12,548 nt of DNA from an uncultured Sphingobium sp. (GCA_946885845.1 CAMPHJ010000055.1:1-12548), one strand, 5' to 3'. Counted from the stretch's first letter, positions 1-7,569 are shown. Program-made: numbers and translations. The notes: generated by a model from the sequence alone, not told the origin.

Positions 1-624
1 GACCGGCTGCGGAACGGGCGCGGCCGCTGGAGCGCTATCCTTCGGCTCTGCCTCTCCAGCCTTCGCCTTCTTGAGGGCTGGCTTGGCTTCTACTGGCGCG
101 GCGTCGACGTCTATCTCGACCGGAGCTTCGGGTGCAGCCTCCACCTTGGGACGGGGGGACGCCTTGGTCGAAGGGGCGGCTTCCGCCGTTTCGTCCGTCA
201 CCTGCGGCGGAGAAGATGTAGCTTCAACCGGCGCTTCTGCTTCGGCCTGCGGTTCGGCAGCATGTTTGACAAGGCCAAGGGCGAGGCCGGGCGGCATTGT
301 GTCGGGTTCCCCCTTGCCCGCAGCAACTGCAATGGCGAGGCCAGGGGGGACATGGTCATGCGGGGGCCTGGTAGGGGCCTCGTCGAACGTCAGGGGAAGG
401 TCCGGGGCGATGGCGCTGGCTGCCTGCTCCTCGGCCTGTGGCAGGGCCTGAGCGAAGGGCGCGGCGACGGCCTCCGCTGGAGTGCCTTCCACCATCGATC
501 CGCTCAGCATCGCTGCGAAATCCGACCCCTCCCCCACAGCGGCAGGCGAGGCCGCCGTCGCACCGCGAGAGGTGGTGGAAAAGAACAGTGTCTTAAGGCT
601 CGCAAGCATGTTCATGTCAGACAT
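1..624 (-). CDS. fliK: FliK, flagellar hook-length control protein (N-terminal part, runs off the left edge)
   Basis: The frame opens with ATG at 624-622 and stays open for 208 codons to position 1, so only the N-terminal part is present. It starts MSDMNMLASLKTLF and then becomes low-complexity, rich in Ala, Pro and Glu, with a Lys-rich stretch near the edge (KPALKKAKAG). This composition is usual for the secreted ruler part of FliK, which is exported during hook assembly and switches export specificity. The conserved C-terminal switch domain would lie outside the window and cannot be checked. The start overlaps the fliJ stop by 8 nt (ATGTCTGA), so translation is probably coupled; in-frame ATGs four and six codons in are alternatives. 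The call rests mainly on position directly after fliJ plus composition; another secreted flagellar protein is possible but less likely. Confidence 0.75.
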   Translation of the reverse strand, partial: MSDMNMLASLKTLFFSTTSRGATAASPAAVGEGSDFAAMLSGSMVEGTPAEAVAAPFAQALPQAEEQAASAIAPDLPLTFDEAPTRPPHDHVPPGLAIAVAAGKGEPDTMPPGLALGLVKHAAEPQAEAEAPVEATSSPPQVTDETAEAAPSTKASPRPKVEAAPEAPVEIDVDAAPVEAKPALKKAKAGEAEPKDSAPAAAPVPQPV

Positions 625-1042
625 CCCCCGTCCGCTGCATCCGGCGATAGCGCGGCAGAGCCGCCAGCTTGTTCTCCCGCCATTCCTCAAGATTCGCGCG
701 GGCACGATCCTTGAGCTTTTCGGCGATTTCGCGATCACGATTGGCCACTAGGCTGAGGCCTTCCTTGACCTCTACCTTGCGGCGCGCATCGTAGAGCGCA
801 CCATCCAGCTGACGGCCAGCCTGCTCCAGCCGACCAGCAAGTTCATGCATGGATGCAAAAGTCGCGCCATTTTCGACGCCCTCATTACTGAAAAGGTCAC
901 CGCGCACTTTGCGCAGCCGGTCCGCATTGCGAGCGATGCCTTCCGCTTCATCGCGGGCGCGTGCGGTTTCCGCCGCAGCCATGGCGTGCTGGACATGGCG
1001 GACGCGCAGCACGCGCTGGCGGCGGGCGACCGTCCCCTTCAA
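617..1042 (-). CDS. fliJ: FliJ, flagellar export apparatus coiled-coil stalk protein
   Basis: A 141-residue, highly charged, Arg/Ala/Glu-rich protein with almost no hydrophobic segments, as expected for the two-helix antiparallel coiled coil of FliJ. FliJ acts in the cytoplasm as the central stalk of the FliI ATPase ring and links it to the FlhA gate. Length matches the family (about 140-150 residues). The start is a TTG at 1042-1040 that overlaps the fliI stop as TTGA; no clear Shine-Dalgarno precedes it, so coupling to fliI translation is likely. The first in-frame ATG is at residue 21 (HAMAAAE) and would remove part of the first helix, so the TTG start (MKGTVARRQRVLRVR) is preferred. Sequence conservation in FliJ is low, so the call leans on position between fliI and fliK as well as composition. 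Confidence 0.85.
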   Translation of the reverse strand: MKGTVARRQRVLRVRHVQHAMAAAETARARDEAEGIARNADRLRKVRGDLFSNEGVENGATFASMHELAGRLEQAGRQLDGALYDARRKVEVKEGLSLVANRDREIAEKLKDRARANLEEWRENKLAALPRYRRMQRTGDV

Positions 1043-2367
1043 GCGCCAAACTCAGCGACCAGCGCGTTAGCACTGGTGGAAAGGTCGATGCGGCTCTTTT
1101 GATCCTGACGGATGAAGTCCAGGATTTCCTGGCGGCGCTGTACGGCTTCATCGATCACTGGATCATTGCCGGGGCGGTAGGCCCCCATCAGGATAAGGTC
1201 GCGATTTTCCTCATAGGCAGCCCAGAGGCGGCGGTAGGAGGCGGCGGCCATGCGATGCTCATCGGTCACCACGTCGGCCATCACGCGGGAAAGCGACTTG
1301 CCGACGTCGATGGCGGGAAAGATCGCCTGTTCCGACAGATGGCGCGACAGGACGAAATGGCCGTCCACGATGGCACGGGCAGCGTCCACGATCGGATCGT
1401 CAGTGTCGTCTCCATCGGCCAGCACGGTGTAAAGCGCGGTGATCGAGCCGCCAGTGCGACTATCGACGCCTGCGCGTTCGACCAGCCGGGGAATGAGCGC
1501 GAGCGCGGAGGGCGGATAGCCCTTCATCGCAGGGGGTTCGCCGAGCGCCAGGCCGATCTCGCGCTGGGCATGGGCGCAGCGGGTCAGGCTGTCGATCAGC
1601 AGCAGCACCTTCTTGCCCCGCGCCCGGAAATATTCGGCGATGGCGGTGGCGCGCGCGGCGGCGCGTAGGCGCAGCACCGGAGGATGATCAGCCGGGACGG
1701 CGACGACGATACTTTTGTGCATCGAATTTTTGAGCTTGGTTTCAAGGAAGTCGCTGACTTCGCGGCCACGCTCGCCAATCAGGCCGACGACGACGATGTC
1801 GGCTTCGGCCCCGGCGATCATCTGGCCCATGAGGACCGACTTACCGACGCCGGACCCTGCGATGATGGCGATACGCTGGCCCCGCCCGGCGGTGAGCAGC
1901 GCGTTGACGGCGCGCACGCCCAGATCAAAGGGTTCGGTGACCCGGCCCCGGTCGAGGACGTTGCCTTTGACGCCGTTCAGCGGCCAGCTGCCGCCCGCGA
2001 TGATCGGCCCTTTGCGGTCCAGTGGCTGGCCCATGGCATCGATGACCCGGCCGATCAGCCCTTCGCCGACCTGCACCATATTGGCCTGGCTGTCCGGTTC
2101 GACGCGCGCACCATTTTCCAGCGGCACGTCATTGTCGAGCGGGACTAGCAGGGTCTTGTCGCCACGAAAACCGATGACTTCGGCGCGGCAGACTGTGCCG
2201 TCCGATGCGATCACCCGCGCGCCCGCGCCGATCGGCTTGCGGAAGCCTGTGACCTCCAGCATGCCTGCGTCGTGGCTGACCAGTCGACCGACATGGCGCG
2301 GTGCACGGTTCTGCACCTGGAGATGGTCGAACAGGCTTTCGGCCTGCTTCAGCGCGGCCTTGATCAT
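1039..2367 (-). CDS. fliI: FliI, flagellum-specific export ATPase
   Basis: A 442-residue protein of full family length. It carries the F1-type ATPase core: P-loop AGSGVGKS at residues 170-177, GLIGERGRE at about 195-203, Walker B LLLID at 255-259 followed by SLTR, and the alpha/beta signature PAIDVGKSLS at 351-360. The N-terminal part (residues 1-110) has the beta-barrel expected of the hexameric family, with GEGLIGRVIDAMGQPLD at 101-117. FliI forms the hexameric cytoplasmic ATPase that, with FliH and FliJ, powers or primes export through the flagellar type III gate. The start overlaps the fliH stop as ATGA, with GGAAGGGAAGG just upstream as ribosome-binding site inside fliH. All motifs are intact, and the PPALKGYPPSALAL-type region (here PPAMKGYPPS) separates it from ATP synthase subunits. 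Confidence 0.98.
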   Translation of the reverse strand: MIKAALKQAESLFDHLQVQNRAPRHVGRLVSHDAGMLEVTGFRKPIGAGARVIASDGTVCRAEVIGFRGDKTLLVPLDNDVPLENGARVEPDSQANMVQVGEGLIGRVIDAMGQPLDRKGPIIAGGSWPLNGVKGNVLDRGRVTEPFDLGVRAVNALLTAGRGQRIAIIAGSGVGKSVLMGQMIAGAEADIVVVGLIGERGREVSDFLETKLKNSMHKSIVVAVPADHPPVLRLRAAARATAIAEYFRARGKKVLLLIDSLTRCAHAQREIGLALGEPPAMKGYPPSALALIPRLVERAGVDSRTGGSITALYTVLADGDDTDDPIVDAARAIVDGHFVLSRHLSEQAIFPAIDVGKSLSRVMADVVTDEHRMAAASYRRLWAAYEENRDLILMGAYRPGNDPVIDEAVQRRQEILDFIRQDQKSRIDLSTSANALVAEFGA

Positions 2368-3008
2368 GCCTTCCCTTCCATGTCGTCCATCAGCGCACGC
2401 AGGCGCGACAGGCGAACGTCGGGGCCATCTTCGACCCAGCCATCAGCAGTTTCGAGGCGGACGCAGCCGCGATGCATGGCAGGGTCGCCTATCAGCTTGA
2501 GGCCGATCACTTCGCCGTCCAGCATCGCCACATCGTCGGGATGCAGATGCAGCGCGCCCTTTTCGTCATTTGCTTCTACAAAAGCGGCAACGGTGTCGCA
2601 GCGCTGAACAAGCCGTTCGATGTCGATTTCGACTTCGCCGACAATCTGTTCGACCAGGCGGACGACAGTTGCGGACAGCATGGTCGACAACATGCCGCTG
2701 GGCGCAGGCGTCAGCAGTTCCAGCGCTTCGGCGAGGCGGGCGCGTGCTTCCGCATCGGCGGCGGCTGCGTCGCCGACGACCCGGCATCCTTCGTCAAACC
2801 CTTGCGCGAAGGCTTCCATCCGCGCCTGTTCGACCAGATCCTCGTCCGTCATCGCGGGCGTGGCGTCGTGAATGCCTGAGCCGCGCGATGTGGGCGCTTG
2901 CGAATAAAGGCTGCGGAAGCCCCCGCTCCTCACCTGCCCCATGCCGCCCAGCGGAATGCTGGCCGCATCGATGTTGCTGCTCGCGTCCCAGACCTTAAAC
3001 AAAATCAT
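2364..3008 (-). CDS. fliH: FliH, flagellar export ATPase regulator/stator
   Basis: A 214-residue protein. The N-terminus MILFKVWDA has an early Trp, a feature known in FliH for contact with the export gate. A helical Ala/Glu-rich middle follows, with one GxxxG-type step (QGFDEG, residues 69-74). The C-terminal domain is recognisable as FliH/YscL: LHPDD at 155-159 and GDPAMHRGCVRLETADGWVEDG at about 174-195. FliH dimers bind and restrain FliI and tether it to the C ring through FliN. The gene overlaps the end of fliG by 14 nt, with AAGGGG just upstream of its ATG inside fliG, and ends in an ATGA overlap with fliI. Sequence identity within the family is low, but context and the C-terminal motif agree. 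Confidence 0.93.
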   Translation of the reverse strand: MILFKVWDASSNIDAASIPLGGMGQVRSGGFRSLYSQAPTSRGSGIHDATPAMTDEDLVEQARMEAFAQGFDEGCRVVGDAAAADAEARARLAEALELLTPAPSGMLSTMLSATVVRLVEQIVGEVEIDIERLVQRCDTVAAFVEANDEKGALHLHPDDVAMLDGEVIGLKLIGDPAMHRGCVRLETADGWVEDGPDVRLSRLRALMDDMEGKA

Positions 3009-4020
3009 TCCCCTTGCCGCCCAGCATGATGGTCCCGGCGTCGGCCATGCGGCGCGCGGTGGCGATGATCAGCTTTTGCGCTTCGATCACTTCGGCAAGG
3101 CGGATCGGCCCGCGTTCCTCGATCTCGTCCGCAATCGCCTCGGCAGCGCGCGCGGACATGGAGCCGAAGATTTTGCCTTTGAGCATCTCGTTAGCGCCCT
3201 TGAGCGCCACGACCAGCACGGACGCGTCGATGGTCCGCATCAGCGTGCCCATATTCTTGTCATCCATGTCGATCAGGTTATCGAACACGAACATTTCTTC
3301 TTCGATGGTCTGGGCGATCATCTTGTCGCGCTTGGCGACGGCCTTCATGATCCGCTGTTCATTGTCCTTGCGGACGTTGTTCATGATCGCGGCAGCCTCT
3401 ATCGTGCCGCCGCGCTGGGAGGCCGCGCCCTGCTTCTTGGATGTCGATCCGCGCAGCAGCAACTGTTCCAGGTCATCGAGCGCCTCGTTAGACACGGGGC
3501 CGAGCGTGGCGATGCGATAAACGATCTCTTCCTGATATTCAGCCGGAAGCAGTTGCAGCACATCGGCGGCAATCGGGGCTTCCAGATGGGCGAGCACGAT
3601 CGCCATGATCTGCGGATGTTCGGCCTCGATCAACGATGCGACTTCCTTGGCGTCCATCCACTTCAGCATTTCCAGCTGGGTGGAGCGGGTCGGCGGCGTG
3701 ATCCGCGCCAGGATGGTTTCGGCGCGTTCCTCGCCCAGCGCCTTGGTCATGGCGCCGCGAATGTGGCGGGTCGCGCCATAGCCGATAGTGGTGCGCTTCT
3801 TCGCCTTGGTGACGAAATGGTCGAGCGCTTCATTGACTTCCTCGACCGCTACGTCGGCGACGTCATACATTGCATAGCCAAGCTGGCGGACTTCGTCGGG
3901 TTCCAGGCGGGAGAGGATCTGCGCGGCTTCATCCTCGTCGAACAGCATCAGCAGGACGGCGGCGGCGGCGCTGCCCTTGATGGCGCCAAGACCATTTGGG
4001 GCTTCCATGGCTTCAGCCAT
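2995..4020 (-). CDS. fliG: FliG, flagellar motor switch (rotor) protein
   Basis: A 341-residue protein of usual length. The middle domain carries EHPQ (residues 134-137), the conserved FliM-binding motif. The C-terminal torque domain has MFVFDNL at 243-249, then VALKGANEMLKGKIFGSMS and AAEAIADEIEERGPIRLAEVEEAQ-like sequence (here VIEAQ), which includes the charged residues that face the MotA stator. FliG forms the top of the cytoplasmic C ring, binding FliF above and FliM below, and is needed for rotation and switching. It overlaps the end of fliF by 8 nt (ATGGCTGA) and is itself overlapped by fliH for 14 nt. All three domains appear intact. Confidence 0.97.
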   Translation of the reverse strand: MAEAMEAPNGLGAIKGSAAAAVLLMLFDEDEAAQILSRLEPDEVRQLGYAMYDVADVAVEEVNEALDHFVTKAKKRTTIGYGATRHIRGAMTKALGEERAETILARITPPTRSTQLEMLKWMDAKEVASLIEAEHPQIMAIVLAHLEAPIAADVLQLLPAEYQEEIVYRIATLGPVSNEALDDLEQLLLRGSTSKKQGAASQRGGTIEAAAIMNNVRKDNEQRIMKAVAKRDKMIAQTIEEEMFVFDNLIDMDDKNMGTLMRTIDASVLVVALKGANEMLKGKIFGSMSARAAEAIADEIEERGPIRLAEVIEAQKLIIATARRMADAGTIMLGGKGNDFV

Positions 4021-5749
4021 TGTCCTTCTTCCCTTCCTTCAGAAGGTCGCGAACCACCAGCGCGGCGCGATCAGGGTCCTGCTTCACGAAATTACGGATC
4101 AGGTCGGCGCGCTGCGCATAGTCATAGGTGGACGATATCATGTCGAGCGTCACCGTCCCGGCAGGATCAGCGACCGATGGCGATTGGCGACCGATTTCCG
4201 TCGAGATTTCGCGGCCGATCTTTGGCCCATTGGCGGCCATGTTGCTGGCGGCGGCATCCTGGGCAGCGGCGCGGCGCTTCAGAAGCGGGCGACCGATGCC
4301 AAAGACGACCAGCAGCGCGACGGCAAGGGCCGACAGGTTGCGGACCAGCGGGGAAACCCAGTCGGCTTCATACCAGGGTGCTTCCACTTCTTCTGTCTTG
4401 ATGAAGCTGCGCGAGGACAAGGCGACCACGTCGCCCCGTGCCTGGTCAAAACCGACCGCGCCCTTCACCAGAGCTTCCAGAGCAGCGATTTCCTGGGCGC
4501 TGCGCGGCTTGCCGTCCGCGCCATTGTCGAGCGCGACGGCGACCGACAGCCGCTTGACCGTGCCGATGGCGTCCTTGGTCACCGACACCTCGCGGCCAAG
4601 TTCAAAGCTGCGGTTGAAGGTTTCCTCGGTCTTCAGCGGCGCGCTTTCCGGGGTTGCGGGCTGGTTTGCTTCCGTGCCTTGCGACACAGCCTGTCCATTG
4701 GGATTGGTCTGGGTGACCGTGGGGTTGACCGGCGCCTGGTTGCTCAGCGCGCCGGGAACGCCGCCCGCTTCGCCACCGGCTCCCTGGCCGCGCGGATCGG
4801 ACGCCCAGCTGCCGGTTTCAGCACGAAGGCGCGCTTCGTCCTGCGGAAAGCTCTCACGGGTCGCCTGACGTTCTGCAAAGTTCAGTTCGGCGCGAACTTC
4901 GGTCGAAAAATTGTCAGCGCCCAGGATCGGGGTCAGCAACGCGATCACCGACTGGCGATAGCGGTCCTCGATCTTGGTCTGGACAGCCAGCTGGCGGTCG
5001 TCGGCGGAGTTGCCGTCATTATTGCTGAGCAGGCGGCCATTCTGGTCGACCAGTGAAATCTGGTCGGGGCTGAGTTCGGGCACCGACGACGCGACGAGGT
5101 GGACGATCGCGCTGACCTGCGCATCGGTCAGCGTCCGTCCCGAAGCGAGGCGGAGCATGATCGATGCCGACGGCTTTGCCCGTTCCCGCAGGAAGACGCT
5201 GCGCGGCTCGACGGCGAGGTGCACCTTGGCGCTTTCCACGCTGTCGATCGCCTCGATCGTGCGGGCGAGGTCCATTTCGCGGGCCGACCGGAGCTTTTCG
5301 CCCTCTACGGCGCGCGATGCGCCCATCGGCATGCTGTCGATCATGCTGTTGCCGTCGGGCGCGCTCTTGGGCAGGCCCTGCGCGGCGAGCATCATCTTGG
5401 CCTTGAAATAATCGTCCTCCGCCACCGTCATCGCGCCGGAATTTGTGAAGTCATAGGCAAGGCCATTTTGGTCCAGCACCTGCGCCACAGCCGACTTGTC
5501 GGCATCGGGCAGGCCCCGGAACAGGTCACGCTGCGGCGGTTCGCGCAGCGCGAGCCATGCGGCGCCAGCCGTGGCGACGACGCCCAGCAGGCCCAGCAAA
5601 GGCAGGCTTTTGGCGACTGCGGGCTGGCGCATGAAGCCGGTGACGCGGGCTTTCAGAGCATCAGCGCCCTTCGCGCCGCCAAAGGCAGGCGTGTTGGTGG
5701 CGGGAAGAGCGGCAGCGCCGCTATCGAGGGTGAGTGCGTTCTGGCTCAT
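4013..5749 (-). CDS. fliF: FliF, flagellar MS-ring protein
   Basis: A 578-residue inner-membrane protein with the two-helix topology of FliF: a first membrane segment at about residues 49-68 (LPLLGLLGVVATAGAAWLAL) and a second at about 466-489. Between them lie the periplasmic ring-building domains, with DLFRGLPDADKSAVAQVL at 75-92, the VESAKVHLAVEPRSVFLRE region near 171-189 and VPELSPDQISLVDQNGRLLS near 223-242. A Gly/Pro/Gln/Asn-rich loop (about 318-370) is the variable part. The C-terminal tail (ADLIRNFVKQDPDRAALVVRDLL, about 548-570) is the FliG-binding helix pair. The ATG follows the fliE stop by 3 nt and no clear Shine-Dalgarno is visible, so coupling to fliE translation is likely. Confidence 0.97.
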   Translation of the reverse strand: MSQNALTLDSGAAALPATNTPAFGGAKGADALKARVTGFMRQPAVAKSLPLLGLLGVVATAGAAWLALREPPQRDLFRGLPDADKSAVAQVLDQNGLAYDFTNSGAMTVAEDDYFKAKMMLAAQGLPKSAPDGNSMIDSMPMGASRAVEGEKLRSAREMDLARTIEAIDSVESAKVHLAVEPRSVFLRERAKPSASIMLRLASGRTLTDAQVSAIVHLVASSVPELSPDQISLVDQNGRLLSNNDGNSADDRQLAVQTKIEDRYRQSVIALLTPILGADNFSTEVRAELNFAERQATRESFPQDEARLRAETGSWASDPRGQGAGGEAGGVPGALSNQAPVNPTVTQTNPNGQAVSQGTEANQPATPESAPLKTEETFNRSFELGREVSVTKDAIGTVKRLSVAVALDNGADGKPRSAQEIAALEALVKGAVGFDQARGDVVALSSRSFIKTEEVEAPWYEADWVSPLVRNLSALAVALLVVFGIGRPLLKRRAAAQDAAASNMAANGPKIGREISTEIGRQSPSVADPAGTVTLDMISSTYDYAQRADLIRNFVKQDPDRAALVVRDLLKEGKKDNG

Positions 5750-5752
5750 CGT

Positions 5753-6112
5753 TTATACCGGCATGCTCATGATGTCCTTGTAGGCGGACAGGAGTTTGTT
5801 GCGGACCTGAAGGGTCGCTTCGAAGCTGACCGACGCCTGCTGCTTGGCGAGCATGACGGCGGCGATGTCGGTCGTTTCGCCCCGTTCGAAGGCGGATGCC
5901 GCTTCGCCAGCCTGGCTTTGCAAGCCATTGACCTGGCTCAGGGCGGAGTTGAGCGCTTCGGTAAAGCCGCCGGGCTTGGTGCCCTCGGCTCCACCGATGC
6001 CTGACCCACCGCCGACCGTGCCGGTCTGGGCCACGTCGCGCAGGGCGGCGTTCTTCTGGAGGATGGCGTTACGGATCGCCATCACGCTGTCAGTCGGGGA
6101 AATGCCGGTCAT
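5753..6112 (-). CDS. fliE: FliE, flagellar hook-basal body adaptor protein
   Basis: A 119-residue protein; FliE is usually about 100-110 residues. The C-terminal half is diagnostic: ALSQVNGLQSQAGEAASAFERGE, DIAAVMLAKQQASVSFEATLQVRNKLLSAYKDIMSMPV, which are the conserved rod-protein-like helices. FliE joins the MS ring (FliF) to the rod and is exported first. The extra length comes from a flexible Gly-rich stretch at about residues 32-48 (GTVGGGSGIGGAEG). It is preceded by a strong ribosome-binding site and lies 12 nt after the regulator gene, 3 nt before fliF, which fits one operon. Confidence 0.96.
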   Translation of the reverse strand: MTGISPTDSVMAIRNAILQKNAALRDVAQTGTVGGGSGIGGAEGTKPGGFTEALNSALSQVNGLQSQAGEAASAFERGETTDIAAVMLAKQQASVSFEATLQVRNKLLSAYKDIMSMPV

Positions 6113-6117
6113 GCCCT

Positions 6118-6123
6118 ACCTCC
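6118..6123 (-). promoter_or_regulatory. Strong ribosome-binding site of fliE
   Basis: GGAGGT lies 5 nt before the fliE ATG, inside the 12-nt gap after the regulator stop codon. It is the best Shine-Dalgarno in the minus-strand operon; the genes downstream mostly rely on overlapping stops and starts. It suggests fliE is an independent translation entry point. Confidence 0.8.
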
Positions 6124-6124
6124 C

Positions 6125-7366
6125 TCAAGCCGCTGCAAGTTCGCGCATTTCGGCGAGCCGGTAGCGCAGGGTGCGTTCTGAAATGCCCAGCTTGCGGGCG
6201 GCGGCGGCGCGGTGGCCGTCCGTCTCACGCAGCGCGGCGCGGATCGCGTCGAGCTTCGACTGGCGGGCAACGTCGCGCAGGCGAACCGGCTCGGCTGGAG
6301 CAGGCGCAGCGCCCACGATGCGCAGCTGCGGCGCTCCGGCGATGTGCAGGTCGTCCGCGTCGATCCGGTCGCCGTCCCGCAGCACGATGGCGCGCTGAAG
6401 CACATTGCCCAGTTCGCGGGCATTGCCCGGCCAGACATGACCGGCCAACTTTTCCAGAGCGGCGGCGGTCGGCCACACGAAATCCTGATGGCGCAGCAGC
6501 ATGGCGGCGGCAATCGCGATCACGTCGCCGGTGCGTTCGACCAGCGGGCGCATCTCCAGCGGCATGACGTTAAGCCGCCAGTAAAGGTCTTCCCGGAACC
6601 GCCCGGCCGCGACTTCGGCGGCGAGGTTGCGGTTGCACGCGGCGATGATGCGGACGTTGACGGGAACCGGATGGGTCGCGCCGACCGGCAGGATTTCCCC
6701 TTCCTGCAGGGCGCGGAGCAGCTTTGCCTGAAGCGCCAGCGGCAGCTCGGCGATTTCGTCCAGGAACAGGGTGCCGCCGTCGGCCGCGAGGAACAGCCCT
6801 TCCGACGCGTTCGACGCGCCAGTGAAGCTGCCCTTCTTATGACCAAAGAGCATGGCTTCCATCATCGTTTCGGGAAGCGCGGCGCAGTTGACGGCGATAA
6901 AGTCGTGAGTATTGCGGCCCGACTGGGCATGGAGGAAGCGCGCCATGCCTTCCTTGCCGGTGCCGGTGTCGCCCTGGATCAGGACGGTGGCGTCGCTGCG
7001 AGCGACCCGGCCCGCCAGCGTCATAAGGTGAGCGCTGCCCGCATCGCCCACCGCCGGGATGGCTGCCGGGCGAGCCAGCTCCGCGATCAGCGCGAAGGCA
7101 AAGCCCATATCTTCGAGGCCGAATGCCACGCGGGCGGGCAGCCCGTTGGCAGCAGGCACCAACGAAGGCGCGCCGTCGACCAGGTTGATCAATATGTCGC
7201 GATGGGTGGCATGACCGATCTCGGTCGCCAGAAGGACGCGGCGCTCTTCCCGCTCACGCGGACTCTGTGCATCGACGATGCGCACCATGTAAAAGGCATT
7301 TTCCAGCCAGTGCTGCAAGCCCGGAACGAGCGAGCAGACTCCTCGGCTGACGTCAAGCGATGCCAT
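6125..7366 (-). CDS. Sigma-54-dependent transcriptional activator, FlbD/FleQ-like flagellar regulator
   Basis: A 413-residue enhancer-binding protein. The AAA+ domain (about residues 108-335) shows Walker A GDTGTGKE (132-139), the sigma-54-contact loop as GSFTGA (179-184, usual form GAFTGA), Walker B GGTLFLDE (197-204), the RFREDLYWRLN arginine-finger region (256-266) and WPGNARELGN (312-321). A Fis-type helix-turn-helix closes the protein (about 372-408, GHRAAAARKLGISERTLRYRLAEM). The first 105 residues are not a recognisable receiver domain: I see no phosphoryl-acceptor pattern. In this family ATP hydrolysis remodels sigma-54 RNA polymerase to open promoters. Its place as first gene before fliE argues for flagellar control, as FlbD does in Caulobacter or FleQ in Pseudomonas. 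GGGGA lies 4 nt before the ATG. I leave the symbol empty because I cannot decide between these orthologues. Confidence 0.93.
   Translation of the reverse strand: MASLDVSRGVCSLVPGLQHWLENAFYMVRIVDAQSPREREERRVLLATEIGHATHRDILINLVDGAPSLVPAANGLPARVAFGLEDMGFAFALIAELARPAAIPAVGDAGSAHLMTLAGRVARSDATVLIQGDTGTGKEGMARFLHAQSGRNTHDFIAVNCAALPETMMEAMLFGHKKGSFTGASNASEGLFLAADGGTLFLDEIAELPLALQAKLLRALQEGEILPVGATHPVPVNVRIIAACNRNLAAEVAAGRFREDLYWRLNVMPLEMRPLVERTGDVIAIAAAMLLRHQDFVWPTAAALEKLAGHVWPGNARELGNVLQRAIVLRDGDRIDADDLHIAGAPQLRIVGAAPAPAEPVRLRDVARQSKLDAIRAALRETDGHRAAAARKLGISERTLRYRLAEMRELAAA
7348..7355. promoter_or_regulatory. TGACGTCA palindrome, copy 1 (inside the regulator's first codons)
   Basis: An exact 8-bp palindrome TGACGTCA within the first codons of the regulator gene. 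An identical copy lies 77 bp further right in the intergenic region. It could be an operator for autoregulation, but chance is not excluded. Confidence 0.3.
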
Positions 7367-7424
7367 AAAGTCCCCAATCCATTTTGGCCGGTTCGTGCCC
7401 CCGCACGCTCCAACCCCCCTTCGA

Positions 7425-7432
7425 TGACGTCA
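7425..7432. promoter_or_regulatory. TGACGTCA palindrome, copy 2 (intergenic, upstream of the regulator)
   Basis: Second exact copy of TGACGTCA, between the regulator start and the CGGCAA/TTGCCG cluster. On reading through the window I saw no further exact copies. Related sequences such as TGACGTCG occur elsewhere, so only the pairing is suggestive. Confidence 0.3.
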
Positions 7433-7465
7433 GAAGTGCCCGACTGTGGTTAGCATATAGTTAAT

Positions 7466-7484
7466 GCGGCAATTACCTTGCCGC
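7466..7484. promoter_or_regulatory. Palindromic sigma-54-like promoter or regulator-binding site
   Basis: GCGGCAATTACCTTGCCGC has perfect 7-bp inverted arms around a 5-nt centre. Read on the plus strand, CGGCAATTACCTTGC keeps the sigma-54 essentials: GG at 7468-7469, exactly ten bases, then GC at 7480-7481, with GGCA and TTGC elements as in the TGGCAC-N5-TTGC consensus. Because it is symmetric, the minus strand has the same spacing, towards the regulator/fliE operon. It could be a promoter for either side, or an operator for a dimeric activator such as the regulator encoded next door. The mismatches to the consensus (first T and the C after GGCA) keep the promoter reading tentative. Confidence 0.5.
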
Positions 7485-7488
7485 AGGA

Positions 7489-7512
7489 CGGCAATTTTCT
7501 TCCGCTTTGCCG
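7489..7512. promoter_or_regulatory. Second pair of inverted CGGCAA/TTGCCG half-sites
   Basis: CGGCAA at 7489-7494 and TTGCCG at 7507-7512 repeat the arms of the palindrome just upstream, here with a 12-nt spacer. The GG-N10-GC spacing is not kept, so this pair is better read as protein-binding half-sites than as a promoter. Four half-sites within 48 bp suggest cooperative binding. Confidence 0.4.
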
Positions 7513-7569
7513 CTCGCCCCAACCGGCTTCTATAGGACGCGCGCGCGTGAGACCCACGGATTTGCGCCG

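Noticed and set aside
2941..4401. A 486-codon plus-strand open frame
   Set aside because: It lies antisense to fliG and parts of fliH and fliF, all with clear family motifs. Its composition (His, Gln, Asp, Arg-rich) is the usual mirror of GC-rich coding sequence.
7386..7400. TTGGCCGGTTCGTGCC as a sigma-54 promoter
   Set aside because: The GG and GC are nine bases apart, not ten, and the TTGC element is absent.
6212..7453. A 413-codon plus-strand open frame
   Set aside because: It is antisense to almost the whole sigma-54 regulator, which has intact catalytic motifs; the plus frame shows no recognisable domain.
7507..7536. TTGCCG-N18-TATAGG as a sigma-70 promoter for fliC
   Set aside because: Only four of six bases match at each element, and the -35 half coincides with a CGGCAA/TTGCCG half-site. 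The sigma-28 site downstream explains fliC better.
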